64,000 nt of DNA from Epiperipatus broadwayi (lineage: Eukaryota > Onychophora > Udeonychophora > Euonychophora > Peripatidae). The notes beneath the pieces are model-generated. The model was not told where the DNA came from. It did no database searches and was given only the letters and a program-made list of their open reading frames with translations. The stretch spans positions 2,967,001 to 3,031,000 of the forward strand of contig JAQFVV010006305.1 in the NCBI GenBank assembly GCA_028023455.1, given 5' to 3'. The translations under genes were made by a program, and so were the position numbers. Each line of letters begins with the position of its first letter. Position 1 is the stretch's first letter. Below, piece by piece: positions 35,901 through 47,561 of the stretch.

Positions 35901-37477
35901 ATTTTAAAAGTGAAAGTATAAATGTCATAAAGAGATGAAGAATCATATGATATAGTTTTAAAAAGTAATTCTGAAATGAATATAAGATTTTAAAGGAAAA
36001 ATCTAAACAAAGTTTTTAAAAGTAATAATAAAATTTTAATATTTTATATGATATTTAAAAATAGAGATTGCATGTTGGTTGAAAAATGATTCAATAATGT
36101 GTAACAGATATATGTATTTGTGCATGGTATGTTAATGATTGTAATTACCATACGAAGCAAAGGCTTGGATAAGTATTTGATTAATAATTATTGTATAGTC
36201 AATAATAAAACGGAACATCAAAATGTCAAGAAGGGTTTGAATCTTTAGGATTCCATACGAATAATATAAAAATAGAATTTTATGATTTTGTATAATTTTA
36301 CTACGAAGGTAAAAAATTTTGTAAAAATATAATTTTAAAATTAATAGAGATATAAAGTATTAATGATAATTATTGATAGATACATTTTTGTAACAAGCTA
36401 AACTAAAATCAGATATCTAATAATAATAATACTGTATAAGAGTTAAAAATAAAATAAGTAGAAATTTAATGTTAAGAGATAAACTAGTAAAGTAATTTTG
36501 TAACAGGAAAGTAGGGATATCCGATGTACATAATGTAAATATTGTTATTTGTATAATTATTAATAAACTATGTTGTAAATTTATTTGTAAGCTTCGTGTC
36601 TTAGTTAATTATTTCTCCACATAGAATGCATGATATCGCAATACACATTTATAATTGCAACAGACATATAATTTTGCACAAAGTAGATAAACATAAAAGT
36701 GTTATAATAATTCTTGAAAATTTATTTATATGATAAAATTAAAGGATTATAATTAGATCGTTTATTGGTCATAAGTTGGTTGCCACAATATTAAAATAAA
36801 TTATATGCTAATATTACAACACGTATTTTGATTGTCAGATTATTAAATACTACCACGAACGTAATATTTATTTATTTATTTCATTTAAGAAGAAATAGGA
36901 TTACATTATACTATTATTATCATTATTCTTATTTATTATTGTTAGTTGTTACGTAGTGAATTTATGACATAAAATTCCCTTCTCATAGTTTACTACCGTA
37001 ATTTAAATCAGTTTAAATGCAATTTATGAACCTGAGATTTATTTGATTTGATTTTATTTCATTTATTTACTTAAATTATTTAATTGAGCTAGATTATTAT
37101 TACAAAGAATAATAAGATATGATTATTATCTTAATCGTAATAAAAAGAGCTTGGAAAGTCATAAGAATACCATAAGTTGATTATTTAGTATAGTGTTCTT
37201 ATGCCATTGGGATAGTATCATGTGGATATATCTCAATGTAGTCTGTCTCGCTCCCCGTGTCGTCGCTCCATGTCTCATGAAAATAATAAATTTTTAATAA
37301 TATAACTGTATTTATATTTTAAAGTTTAGAGCTAGTAGTAATCATTTTTTAATAAATTAATTTCATTCATTTTGTTAAGACTGAGCTAGAGAGAGAGAAC
37401 CCGGAATATATTTTAAACATTATTATGAGATTGTTTATTTTGGCGTGAGAGGCGACGACGGGGGAGCTGGGTACAAT
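32954..37477. mobile_element. ~4.5-kb insert inside the LTR, identity unknown
   Basis: The ends are TGTGCCC at about 32956 and GGGTACA at about 37475, i.e. TG...CA with inverted TGTRCCC, flanked on both sides by CAATATATA-type sequence that may be a target duplication. No intact gene is present. From about 33,000 to 36,600 the + strand has clearly more G than C (for example 14 G and 1 C in 35881-35940). One translation near 34,560-34,630 (GKKLADYVGDIKN) faintly recalls a gag protein. The terminal dinucleotides and skew suggest an old LTR retroelement in + orientation, but I could not find paired LTRs. A DNA transposon is the alternative. Confidence 0.5.
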
Positions 37478-38001
37478 ATATATATATATACAAGAGAATA
37501 TTTACAAATTCTGAGTATTGGAGTTTAATGTAAACTCTGAGTTCTGCTACCGCTTCCAGCTACACCTGATGGCTTGCCTCATGGTTAGGGTGTATGGCTC
37601 TTCCAGCTGTACAAGACAGCTTACCTCGAGCCAAGTGTGGTCTTAGCAGCATCTGGTCTCTATGGGACTTGCCTAGCTGTGTAGATTAAATAGCGGAGTG
37701 CTATCAATGGAAATACTTGCTGCTGCTTAGGTTAGCAGAGTTTCCCTGGGAGAACGCAAAGAGTCTGTTTCGGGTTAGACAGACATTCTTCCCTGATCCT
37801 CACAAAAGGCTGACTATTTATACCAACATCCTGGACCTTATTGAAAACCTTCGAATTTAGCAAGCATCATTGTTTATTGGCCTCAATAATCATTGGCTAT
37901 GTTTTTATACATCAGCCTATTGGCCTGTGGAAAACAATCCTTAATCCGATCAGATAAGGAGGCACCTGGAATAGTCTACTTCTGAGAGAAGGGACTATAA
38001 C
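37478..38001 (-). repeat. Inner part of the left (3') LTR
   Basis: It matches 40190-40707 along its length, ending in ACTATAACA like the right LTR. It begins in a short TA tract at the insert junction. It ends immediately before the integrase-derived frame. Confidence 0.92.
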
Positions 38002-38021
38002 ATCCTCCCCCTGGCTAAAAT

Positions 38022-38909
38022 TTAGCCCAGAGAACAGTCACACAGGTGTGCTGGAGGATGACTAATGCACTTCGGTGCTGGTTCTGGTTTGCTGCCATCT
38101 TCCATTTGTTGATCCTCCTTGCTTGTGCTGCATGTCTCTGAAGCTTCATTCCTTGTGGTTGCCTCAGTATAATATAATCTAAGTTGCTTTCGATGGTGAT
38201 GATGTTGACATCCATCTGCTGTTTTTACTACAATGATGTGGAGTCCTTTTTGTTGGATCATGACTCCTGGAATCCATTTAGTGGGTCCTCTATACATCCT
38301 ACATAGCACTTTAGTCTGAAAAGCTAGTGGTGTTCTGGAAATCCTGGTGTTCCAATTTTCCATATCCATTTTTGTTATCAGCTTTTTGTTGACTTCTCGT
38401 TTTATCTCTCTATTCAGTGATAACTGAATTGGTGGTCCTAGATCTTTTTTGACCACTTCAGGGTAATCAGTCTTTAATTTAGCTAATGTTGTGATCTGGT
38501 TCACCTTTGACACTGCTAGGCCTAGGTGACTGAACCAGTCAAGGCCCAACAAGTTGCTGTGAACACCTGATGCCACTAACAGTGATAGGTGTATAGTTTT
38601 GTTAGGAATAGTTATTTTAACTCTTGTCTGACCCTAGAGTTTTATTTTTTTACCCTGATAATCTGTTATAGTCCTAGTGCTAGGATGCAGATTATATTTA
38701 TTATTTTTATTAATGATAGCCCAAGTCTTTTTTGAAACAATAGACCCTGCAGACCCTGTGTCTAGTTCCATTCTCACTGGTGTATCATTAATCATTATAC
38801 TATGTATAAATCCAGACTGATTGTCCTTAATGTGATTTATACTGGCAACTTGTTTATTTTTCTTATAGTTGCCTTTGTTGTTTTTTGGAATGGTTTTTTC
38901 CATTCTCAT
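38022..38909 (-). pseudogene. Protease joined to RT start and integrase C-terminus (pol core deleted)
   Basis: Upstream (38909-38634) is a retropepsin with LDTGSAGS, its catalytic DTG intact, and ITDYQGKKIKL, followed by a stop. The frame from 38576 supplies the protease C-terminal LLGLDWF and then YPEVVKKDLGPPIQL, which resembles the short region just before a gypsy reverse transcriptase. Around 38,400-38,340 it passes directly into the last part of an integrase: a V-C-R-M-Y stretch, GPTKWIPG and RKQLRLYY. The whole RT, RNase H and integrase catalytic core are missing, about 2.5-3 kb compared with a normal pol. Copying would need proteins from a full-length relative. The join is within one open frame, so the deletion left the frame open. 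Confidence 0.78.
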
Positions 38910-39079
38910 ATTGGTTGTTTGTCTTTTTAAGTTTAGACATGCCGCTCTTATATGACCGAATTGCTTTCAGAATGAACACACAGTATGGAGGTGTGGACAT
39001 TATGTTTGCATGTGCATCAGTTCATTGCATCTATAACAACACTTTACACTCATTGTTGTTGTTGAGCTAAGTGAGTGCT

Positions 39080-39663
39080 TGTCAGACAGCCTTATGTTCA
39101 ACTTTTTGAACAGTATAATTTATTTTTTGTAATGGCTTTGCTTGACATGCTATAGATTCTGCCAGCATGGCTTGAGTTACAGCCTTTTCAAAATCTATAT
39201 CCGTGTCATTAATAGTTTGAGTCTTAAATTATGATCGTTCATGCCACAATGTCCAGATTCGCATTGTAAATTCTCTAGCTTTTTCTCCCTCTGCCTGTGT
39301 ACAGAGATTGAAATAATATCTCTGCATTATTGTTAGCGGTTTGGGGAAAAAATATTCTGTGAGAATTGCCAATGCCTTCTCAAAATTCAAGTCATCCAGT
39401 GTTCCTGACCCAATTTGCGATTTTAAAATATTATATGTCTGCGACCCGATTATAGTTATCAGCATTGCTAATTTTATTTCAGACTTTTTGATCTGATTGG
39501 CCTGCATATGAAAAATTAGGCACTCTTTGTAGCTTGACCAGTTCTCAGGGAACCCTGGATCAAAAGCTTCCATCGAGCCAATTATAATAGCCATTTTTTT
39601 ATATTTTTCTCTGTTATCACGTGAGAAAAATATTTTTTCTGTATATTTGCGAGTAACCACTTG
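39080..39663 (-). pseudogene. Gypsy-type gag, interrupted
   Basis: The 143-codon open part (39660-39229) has the usual gag layout: FDPGFPENWSSYKE near the start, an IGSQTYNILKS helix region, YFFPKPLTIMQRYYFN, and QAEGEKAREFTMRIWTL. A stop follows WHERS, after which the same protein continues in frame to about 39080. Between there and the protease, two zinc-knuckle remnants can be read (KCCYRCNELMH, and CSF-stop-KQFGHIRAAC, where the stop replaces the second Cys). Gag would form the particle and bind element RNA. This copy is inactive. Confidence 0.75.
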
Positions 39664-40076
39664 ATACGGTTATTTTCGACTGATTTTTTACTTTGCTATG
39701 ATGAACTTGTCTTTTTTAGCGAGGCCAATTTTGATTGGTTTATGAACCAACAATCGTGTTTGTGATCACTTTATTTTTCCTCCCATAAATAAGTGATTTT
39801 GACAATGACTGTTTAGTAAATGCAACGAATGTCTATTGCTTATTCGTGTATTTTACTTTTTATTTTGCCAGAAATAAGTGATTTTTAATAATCACTGTTT
39901 AATAAATACGTATTCACGTATTTTACTTGGACCGTATTTAAATGTGATTGAATAATCACAGATTCGTAACTTATGAGTGTCTATATAAGTCTGCACTCGA
40001 GTCTTTACATTTCCAAGTTTTTTTCTTTTTCCAGCCGTGGGGGAAAAAAAAATATTTTGTCAAACTGTACCAAATC

Positions 40077-40707
40077 TGATGTGTTTGGTCTGGATTACAG
40101 ACCCAATCAACAGGAAATAATATAAAATAATACTAAGACAAGTATTATAATTATTATATGTACAACTATATACAATACAATATACAACTATATATACAAG
40201 AGAGTATTTATAAATGCTGAGTATTGGAGTTTAATGTAAAATCTGAGTTCTGCCTACCGCTTCCAGCTACACCTGATGGCTTGCTTCACAGTTAGGGTGT
40301 ATGGCTCTTCCAGCTGTATAAGATAGCTTGCCTTGAGCCGAGTGTGGTCTTAGCAGCGTCCAGTCTTCGTGGGACTTGCCTAGCTGTGTAAATTAAATAG
40401 CAGAGTGCTATCAATGGGAATACTTGCTGCTGTTTAGGTTAGCAGAGTTTCCCTGGGAGAACGCAAAGAGTCTGTTTCAGGTTAGACAGACATTCTTCCC
40501 TGATCCTCACAAAAGGCTCACTATTTATACCCAGATCCCTGACCTTATTGAAAACCTTCGGATTTAGCAAGCATCATTGTTTATTGGCCTCAATAATCAT
40601 TGGCTATGTTTTTATCTATACATCGCCTGTGGCAAACAATGCTTAATCCGATCAGATAAGGAGACATCAGGAATAGTCTACTTCTGAGAGAAGGGAGAAC
40701 TATAACA
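40077..40707 (-). repeat. Right (5') LTR, 631 bp
   Basis: It runs from TGATGTG on the + strand to TATAACA, giving TG...CA ends in both readings, followed directly by the target duplication CTTTG. A TATTTATA-type stretch near 40,525 could be a promoter element on the minus strand. The bases just inside (minus strand ...GATTTGGTACAG) should contain the primer binding site, but I cannot name the tRNA. Confidence 0.9.
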
Positions 40708-40712
40708 CTTTG

Positions 40713-43700
40713 GCTGCAAATTCTCTGCATATAACTATCTACAATACAAATTAGCAAAATTTATTGATTTAAGACGTATATCAATTATCTTGTCTGAAAG
40801 TGTAAAAAATACATTTATTATAAACCATTATTCATACAAATGTATTTCCACATAGATAAGATTTTTAATATTGTAGTTGATTTTTTGTTTTTGTAAACTG
40901 ACCAAAAGTATACATACAAAGTAATTGCTATACTTCATATATGAATGGTTAAAAAATTTAAATAAGAATAATAGTTAGTGTGACCTTTCTTTTTTTTATA
41001 ATTACTAAGAAAATACATACAAATACACAGGAATATATGTTGTAATGAGAAATAGATAAAAATGTGGAGCAAACAAACTGAGGATAAAAAGGGGGAGATG
41101 AGTAAAAAAAAAAAACACTTCATATTCCTCTTTAAACTATTTATCTAAGGTTGAAGGGAGTTTAACCAATGTTTTTCTAATAATTTTAGAAATCACTAAA
41201 GAAACTATTCCAAAAAAAAAAATAAATAAATCAGTTTTTATAAGCATTATTTATTAATAAAATAAAAAAAGGATTTATGCTTTTTAGAAGTAGATTTCTT
41301 TACGTTTCTCATAACAATTTGTTATAAACTTGATTTCGCAATGTAAACGAGAAGGTAGTTACTGAATATCTTCTAACTGGTTTCTGACTTAATGGGCTTT
41401 TTTACTGATAAGAGCTGGTAACACAGAAATTAATTTAGATGTGTTGATTATAACACTATCTTCTAGTGTCCATTGTTTATTCAAGCTTGAAATAGATAAC
41501 TCTGAAGTAAAGAAAACTACTCCTAACAGCATATATTAAATATAAGCAGAGACAGTCATTTTGTGCTTTGTTCATAAAAAATAATAATTACTGAAAAGCA
41601 TTGAGATTAATTTAATCATCGTGATTTCTTAGCAAAATTTCTCATTTTGAAATTAAATGCAAGTTTAATCCTTTAAAAATTTCACAAACTTCTATATTCA
41701 GTTAAATATATAATTTAGAACTAATTATATATATATTGATAAAACAATAATTATTAATTAAAATGTTAGTAATAATTATTAAAAAGTAAGATATCTTCCA
41801 TTCACATTTTGTTCTATTTCTCTTCTCTTGTGTATATATTTTAAAATTCAAATACTTTTTCGACAAACTAATAATAATATTCAATGATAATAGTATGGAG
41901 ACAATGATATATAAAAATTGTACACTTCTACAGATATCTTATAAAGAACTTTAATAATTTTTCTATTAATTAGATAGAGGATTTTCAAACTTTTTTCTCG
42001 TTTTATAATTTTACTACATTCATTTTTCAGTTATTTTTTCAACTAAGTTATTTCACATTTATTTTATTTTAACATTGGATATTATTTCACATATTTTATT
42101 TCACTTCACAATTATAAATATGTCACCTATCTTATGGAGCATCTCTAAACTGCACAATACTCTTAACAATATCTCTTTTTTAAAACTATATTTTTGGAAT
42201 AAATATATTTTTTTTTAAGCAATGTAATCCATTACTGAGAACATGTCATCTTTTATAATTCATTTCAACAAAATTAACCCTAAAACATTATAAAATCAAA
42301 CATATGAGTAAATATTAAAAAGAAACAAACATTCTTCTATCATAATAATTATTAAGCATCGTTATTATGACAGTTTTTGGATCCGACTTTATAGTTGGAG
42401 TTCTAAAAAAAGTTAATTTTTTTTTCATAATGTTTTTTAATGCATTGAACTATAATAACAACCTAAAATCAAGCAAATAGTTTCTGTCTTAATTGAACCA
42501 AATTATGATCTGATAACATCACTTTTTTTTAGTACAGTGTATCGGGTTTTCAATTTTATAAGTAAAATTATTTCTAATTTAACCACTTTGGTGTTGAAAT
42601 TTATCAAATTCATTCTTAGTTTTATTCTTAAGTTTGAATGGTACTTTGTTATTATTCCTGGTATGATGTATTACTCTGGGTGATGTTTTTGTCCAGTAAT
42701 ATTTATTCAAAATTCATTGTTCATGATAGGTCATGGCAACCAAATCATGGCATGACTAATCCATGTCAACTTTTGGCATATAAACACATCACCAAGTTTA
42801 TGCTATCACTATGACTTTTCCCCCTACACAATGTAAATGTATCACATCATTTGTAAGTAATTGAAAAAAATACATTTAGTGATAAAGTTATTATATTTGT
42901 GTTTCTTTGACTAAACTTTATATACATTCACAGTTAATTTATGTTTTTTTTTTTTTAAAAAAAAAGATATTTAAAATATAAGGTTAAACTTAAAATTCAC
43001 CATTTTTAGATAAACATACAACCTTATCTTACAGTTCACCATTTTCTTTAGGTTAAAAAAATAACAGAAATGTAAAACTTTGTTTACAGATGGCCATTTA
43101 AAATATGTTTCAGGGTTCTTTTTCATATTCTCCTTTTTCTATAATGAATATATCTCTCCACCATTGGAAATTACCTTTTTTTATATTTGAAGTTTGGTAT
43201 TACACATGGAATATGATGGCGCAAAGGGTCATACTATGCTGAGGAAAAAGGATAGCTTTGATGGACCATAGTGCTGTTATAAAAAGTCTTAAGTCACAAA
43301 TATCTGTTTTATTTAGTATCGTAATGCTTTTTTCCTTTTTCCATAATAAATATATGTTTCCATTATTGTTTGTAGATTTGAACATTCATGTTACATGTGG
43401 GATGTCATACTATTCATGATGACATATTATTCTAAGTTTGAGATATGTTTAAAATAACATCTCCATGAGATCTGTGGATAAATTTTATTGATTAAATTTG
43501 TCTGCACATTCCTTAGAGATATTATTTAAAACATATTGTAAACTTAGAGTAATATGTCATTGGAGTAATGTGTCATAGTAGCAGCAATACTAAAGTACCA
43601 TTTGAACAAATAAATTATTATAAACATTAAAATTTCACATTAATTTTTTTTAAATAGAGTCCAGTATTAAAATTATTTTTCCTTTTATAGCACAATAGAT

Positions 43701-46700
43701 TACAAATACATAATAGTATTTAGAAGTTTAATACAACAATAATAGAGAAAACTATATTTTCATGTGTGATTTATTTAAGAATGCAGTTTTGAATAAATAG
43801 ACTGATTCCACAAATAAATACATTCACACTTTTTAATTTTGATAGCTCTGTGTAATTTAGAACAGAATTCAAGTCAAAAACTGAAAGTTTTTGAATTAAA
43901 GCTCAAGCTGCTACTTCTGATATTCAAACATCATATGACCTTCCAAGTAATAAAATTATTTTATTTTAGATAAATAATTCTTTATACAACTCTGAAAACT
44001 TTAACAAATAATGTTACAATTATATTCCAATCATCATCATTATTTTCAATCATAATCAATTCATTAACTGAATGAATGTCTTTTCATGTTTGATTCAGTT
44101 TTTGATATATAACTTCTCTTCTCCATATCACACCAACAAACTTCCTTATTTCATGCATCTATCCAATATGTGACCTTTTTCTAAATATTTTACCATCTCT
44201 TGGCATCCAATATAAAACTTTACATGTTTATCTATTATCGTTTTTTCTATCAATATGTCAAACTCAGTTCTGTTTTAAGCTCTCAGTTCTTTTCATTTTC
44301 TTACTTAATACTTAATAAAAAAAAAATACAGAATAATTTAAATTATAAATAAATTAAGGTCAAGGAAAGCTAAATGAAAGGTTTGAATAATCACTAATAT
44401 TTAATAACTTCCACTCAAACACCCATTCTTGAAACATCAATAACAATACACAAAAAGACAAATTAATATTGCTGGCATTTGTAAAATAATAATAAACAAA
44501 ATAAGAATAGGATTTCACAATCTGCTTATATTATTTTTAATTATATATATGTAAATTGATACACTTTTATTTTTATATGTCGATGTATTAATATAAAAGA
44601 GTACTTACTGAAAGTATAGTTCTCAACTATACTATTGAAAGTATAGTTCACGATTAGGATTTTAATCAGGAATTGGTTTTCTTATATGCTGGAATTAAAT
44701 GGCAGAAAATGTTTAAATAGATATATTTATAATTTACACACATTTTAAAAAATAAAAACATAAATAATAAAATTAGTGATCAAAGATTCTAATGAAAATT
44801 AGAATAATAATTTTTCAAAAGGAAACATCTCTTTCCTTCTTTCAAACCATTCTAGAAGCCAAAGAGTCAGCACAGAATATAAAACAATAGACACTAGAAG
44901 TCAGCACAACTGCATTTTTTTAAAATATAATGAATGTGTAGATAGATATTAATCATTTAACAAAAATGGAGTAGTATATTAAAAATGCTTTATTTATTTA
45001 TTAAAAAGTTGATATACAATGAAATTAAGATAGTAGAATACATTAAAAACTTTTTTAACATTTAAAAAAAAGTTAAGATTGGTCTTGTTGTTAAAAATGC
45101 ACATAAAAACAAAAATTATATGATTTAATAATATTCATTCATAGAATAATCATTTGTTTAAAATTAAATTTTTAAAAAAAGTGTACATACACTTAACAAC
45201 ATTCAAAACAAATGTAAATTAAATCATAAAATTTTAAATAAAAAATATAGAATCCTCTTCTTAGAAGAGAAAATCAAAATGTTACTAAAAGTAGACTAAT
45301 AAATGAATGTCCATAAATATTACATCAAATAGAAATAGTTCCATTACATTCAGATTTCACACATAGAAATATTACATTCACGTTTAAATAAATAAAATTA
45401 TTTAAAGATACAGTCACATTAAAAAACAGACAAATAAAACGTTAAATCTAATAAATTTATTTATATCTGCTTTTAATTTTAAAACGAACTAGTTCAGTTA
45501 CGACTATTTAATATTAGCAGCTTGATTTTTTTTTAAAACAAAAATTCGAAATAAACCATTTGTTTAGCTAATAATGCTACCAAAGTGCTAATATTTTATT
45601 GGTAAGTCCATAGAGAAAAAATAATAAAACGAAATCTTTAATATAGGTAAAAAATAAGTAAAACAGTCGTGAAACAAACCTAACAGAACCTCTCCAATGT
45701 TTTCAACTTTACGATAGAGGGCACTGAAAGACGAAAGCATTACTCATCACACTTGTCAATATTTGTGATGAGAATTTACTCACGATTTTTCATCATTATT
45801 TTATTCTCTAGTTAAAAAATAGATGTCCATTTATTGACTAATGTAGTTTAGTTATGAGTCAACTACCTAAACTAATTGGAACTTTAAAAATATCAGTTTA
45901 TCCATATCAGATTATAAACATGTCTGATGGATGCATTATAGCTATACATAAGACTGTGTTTAGTTGTTAAAATAAAAATGCAATAATAGAAAATCTATAA
46001 GAACAGCTTTATTTTTTTGTATATTCAATACTATAAAACATATTAAATTGATTGACAAGATGGAATTAGAGATTTACTGAAAAAATGTTTAACAGTTTTA
46101 GAATAAACATACCCAAAAATGAAAATTTTATAACCAGATGGCATCATTGAGAAATTATGCAAATTAATTAACAAGATTATGAATTTAAATAATTGAGAAA
46201 GCAAAAAAAAAGTTGTAATAGAGAACACAAAAATTAATTAAGAATAAAATCATAATGATTAATAATTAAGAAATAGTGTTTTGAATATGTCATTAATTGC
46301 AATAGATACTAGAATCATAACAATGGTTATAAAAAATCAATCAAATGGTTTATTGTGTAAAAGTTTATAAAAAGTTTGAATATGAGAAACAACAGAACTA
46401 GGTCACAAGTCAGCCATTCTGCACCAAATTATGTTGACATAATATAATTAACTAAAAAAATGTAAAACACATCAAATAGGATAAAATGATGTCTTACTTT
46501 GAGATAAAAATTTAAAATATTAAGAATTCAATAAAATTAGGATATTTTAAGAGGTACAGAGGAATTATTATATTGTTAAAAAAAAGAGGCCAATTAAAAA
46601 AAAAAAAGTGAAAAATATGTCTAAAATATTCTGTAAAATGTGTAAGCTCTCTTTTTTTAAACACAAATAATATAGTAACATGCACACATTTATTCTTGTT

Positions 46701-47441
46701 ACATTTAACTATTAATTTGACTATTTTTGTACCTATGTGGTGTAACTTGTTTTAAAAGTTTTATTTAAGCTTGAAGATTAGCTGTGCTACATTCTAAAAT
46801 TATAGGCTTTTACATTTGCTAAATTAAATATTTTGTTTCATCAATAATTATAATTAAATAATACTTCATTAATTACTACCTGTAAATAAGTCTGTTAAAA
46901 ATTTTAAGTCAGACCTTTAAATTAAATCTATAACTAACTATTTGGCAATTAAAAATGACATCAATTTTATATGGAAACTATAAAATCTAATGAATAACTT
47001 AGAAATAAATATCAATTTATATCTTGCTTTCTCATATCTTATGATTATTGCTAACAAATACTAATACCATATATTATTATAATTAATGATCTTGTCCTGT
47101 ATGTTTGTACAAATACTAATCTTGTGCTTGTTAGGAAACACATAATACCTCTGAGGACTTCTCTTTTGATAGATTTCATTTTTGTGCACATCATTTTCAA
47201 CATTAAATTACTCTTGAATGTAAAAATAAGGTTGTCCACATATGAATGTGATACTTGAGACATTCTAAAATAGACAGTACTATCTATTTTTGTAGGTAAT
47301 AATATAAGTATTGATTTTATAAATAAATGCAATCTATTAGGTAAGAAAGGGCTGTCAATATGTAGAGAATTAAAAACGAGAATGAATTGTTTATAGTAAA
47401 ATGGAAAATTTACAATAAAAAATGCAGATCAGTTATTCATA
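40713..47441. other. AT-rich DNA, no gene seen; one foldback unit
   Basis: The only structured part is an inverted repeat at 43419-43463 and 43516-43560 (about 38 of 45 bases matching). It lies just right of two loosely similar ~100-base segments (43107-43220 and 43318-43412). All other open frames look random. Confidence 0.55.
43419..43560. mobile_element. Foldback/MITE-like unit with ~45-bp inverted arms
   Basis: ATGACATATTATTCTAAGTT at the left is mirrored by AACTTAGAGTAATATGTCAT at the right, with six or seven mismatches over the arms. No target duplication is obvious. It has no coding capacity. Confidence 0.55.
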
Positions 47442-47561
47442 CAATGTAAAGTTCTTTTATTTATGTCAAAGCATTGACCAGGAAGTGAACCTGGGCTGGC
47501 TGCTTGGAAGGCAGCTATGCTAACTGCTAGGCCACAAATGCTTGACCAATGTGAAGTTCTT
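47442..47561 (-). mobile_element. tRNA-Gly(TCC)-derived retropseudogene with target duplication
   Basis: The minus strand of 47541-47470 reads as a 72-nt tRNA. It has an acceptor start GCATTTG pairing for five of seven with TCAATGC, an A box TGGCCTAGCAG, an anticodon loop CTTCCAA (TCC, Gly) on a CTGC/GCAG stem, and a T arm CCAGG-TTCACTT-CCTGG. The T loop has lost the standard TTCRA, so it is probably not a working tRNA. A short A-rich tail (TTTGACATAAATAAA) follows. The whole is flanked by CAATGTAAAGTTCTT (47442-47456) and CAATGTGAAGTTCTT (47547-47561), a 15-bp duplication with one change. That shows LINE-mediated insertion of a tRNA or a very short SINE. Confidence 0.8.

Larger units (their letters stand above)
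32767..40712 (-). mobile_element. Ty3/gypsy-type LTR element, internally deleted and split by a nested insert
   Basis: The element is bounded by the direct repeat CTTTG at 32767-32771 and 40708-40712, the 5-bp duplication expected for LTR integration. In the minus orientation the 5' LTR is at 40707-40077. The coding region occupies about 39663-38022. The 3' LTR consists of an inner part (38001-37478) and an outer part (about 32890-32772). The two parts together cover the intact LTR once, so the ~4.5 kb between them arrived later. Over about 505 aligned bases the LTRs differ at about 34 positions by hand count (~7%), so the element is not recent. Only gag, protease and the two edges of pol remain, making it non-autonomous. 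Confidence 0.85.

Noticed and set aside
43990-44330. Possible old LINE tail on the minus strand
   Set aside because: It has a vague similarity in style to LINE C-terminal regions, but no motif could be confirmed.
47051-47332. 93-codon minus-strand frame
   Set aside because: It has no domain or repeat relation, and its composition matches background.
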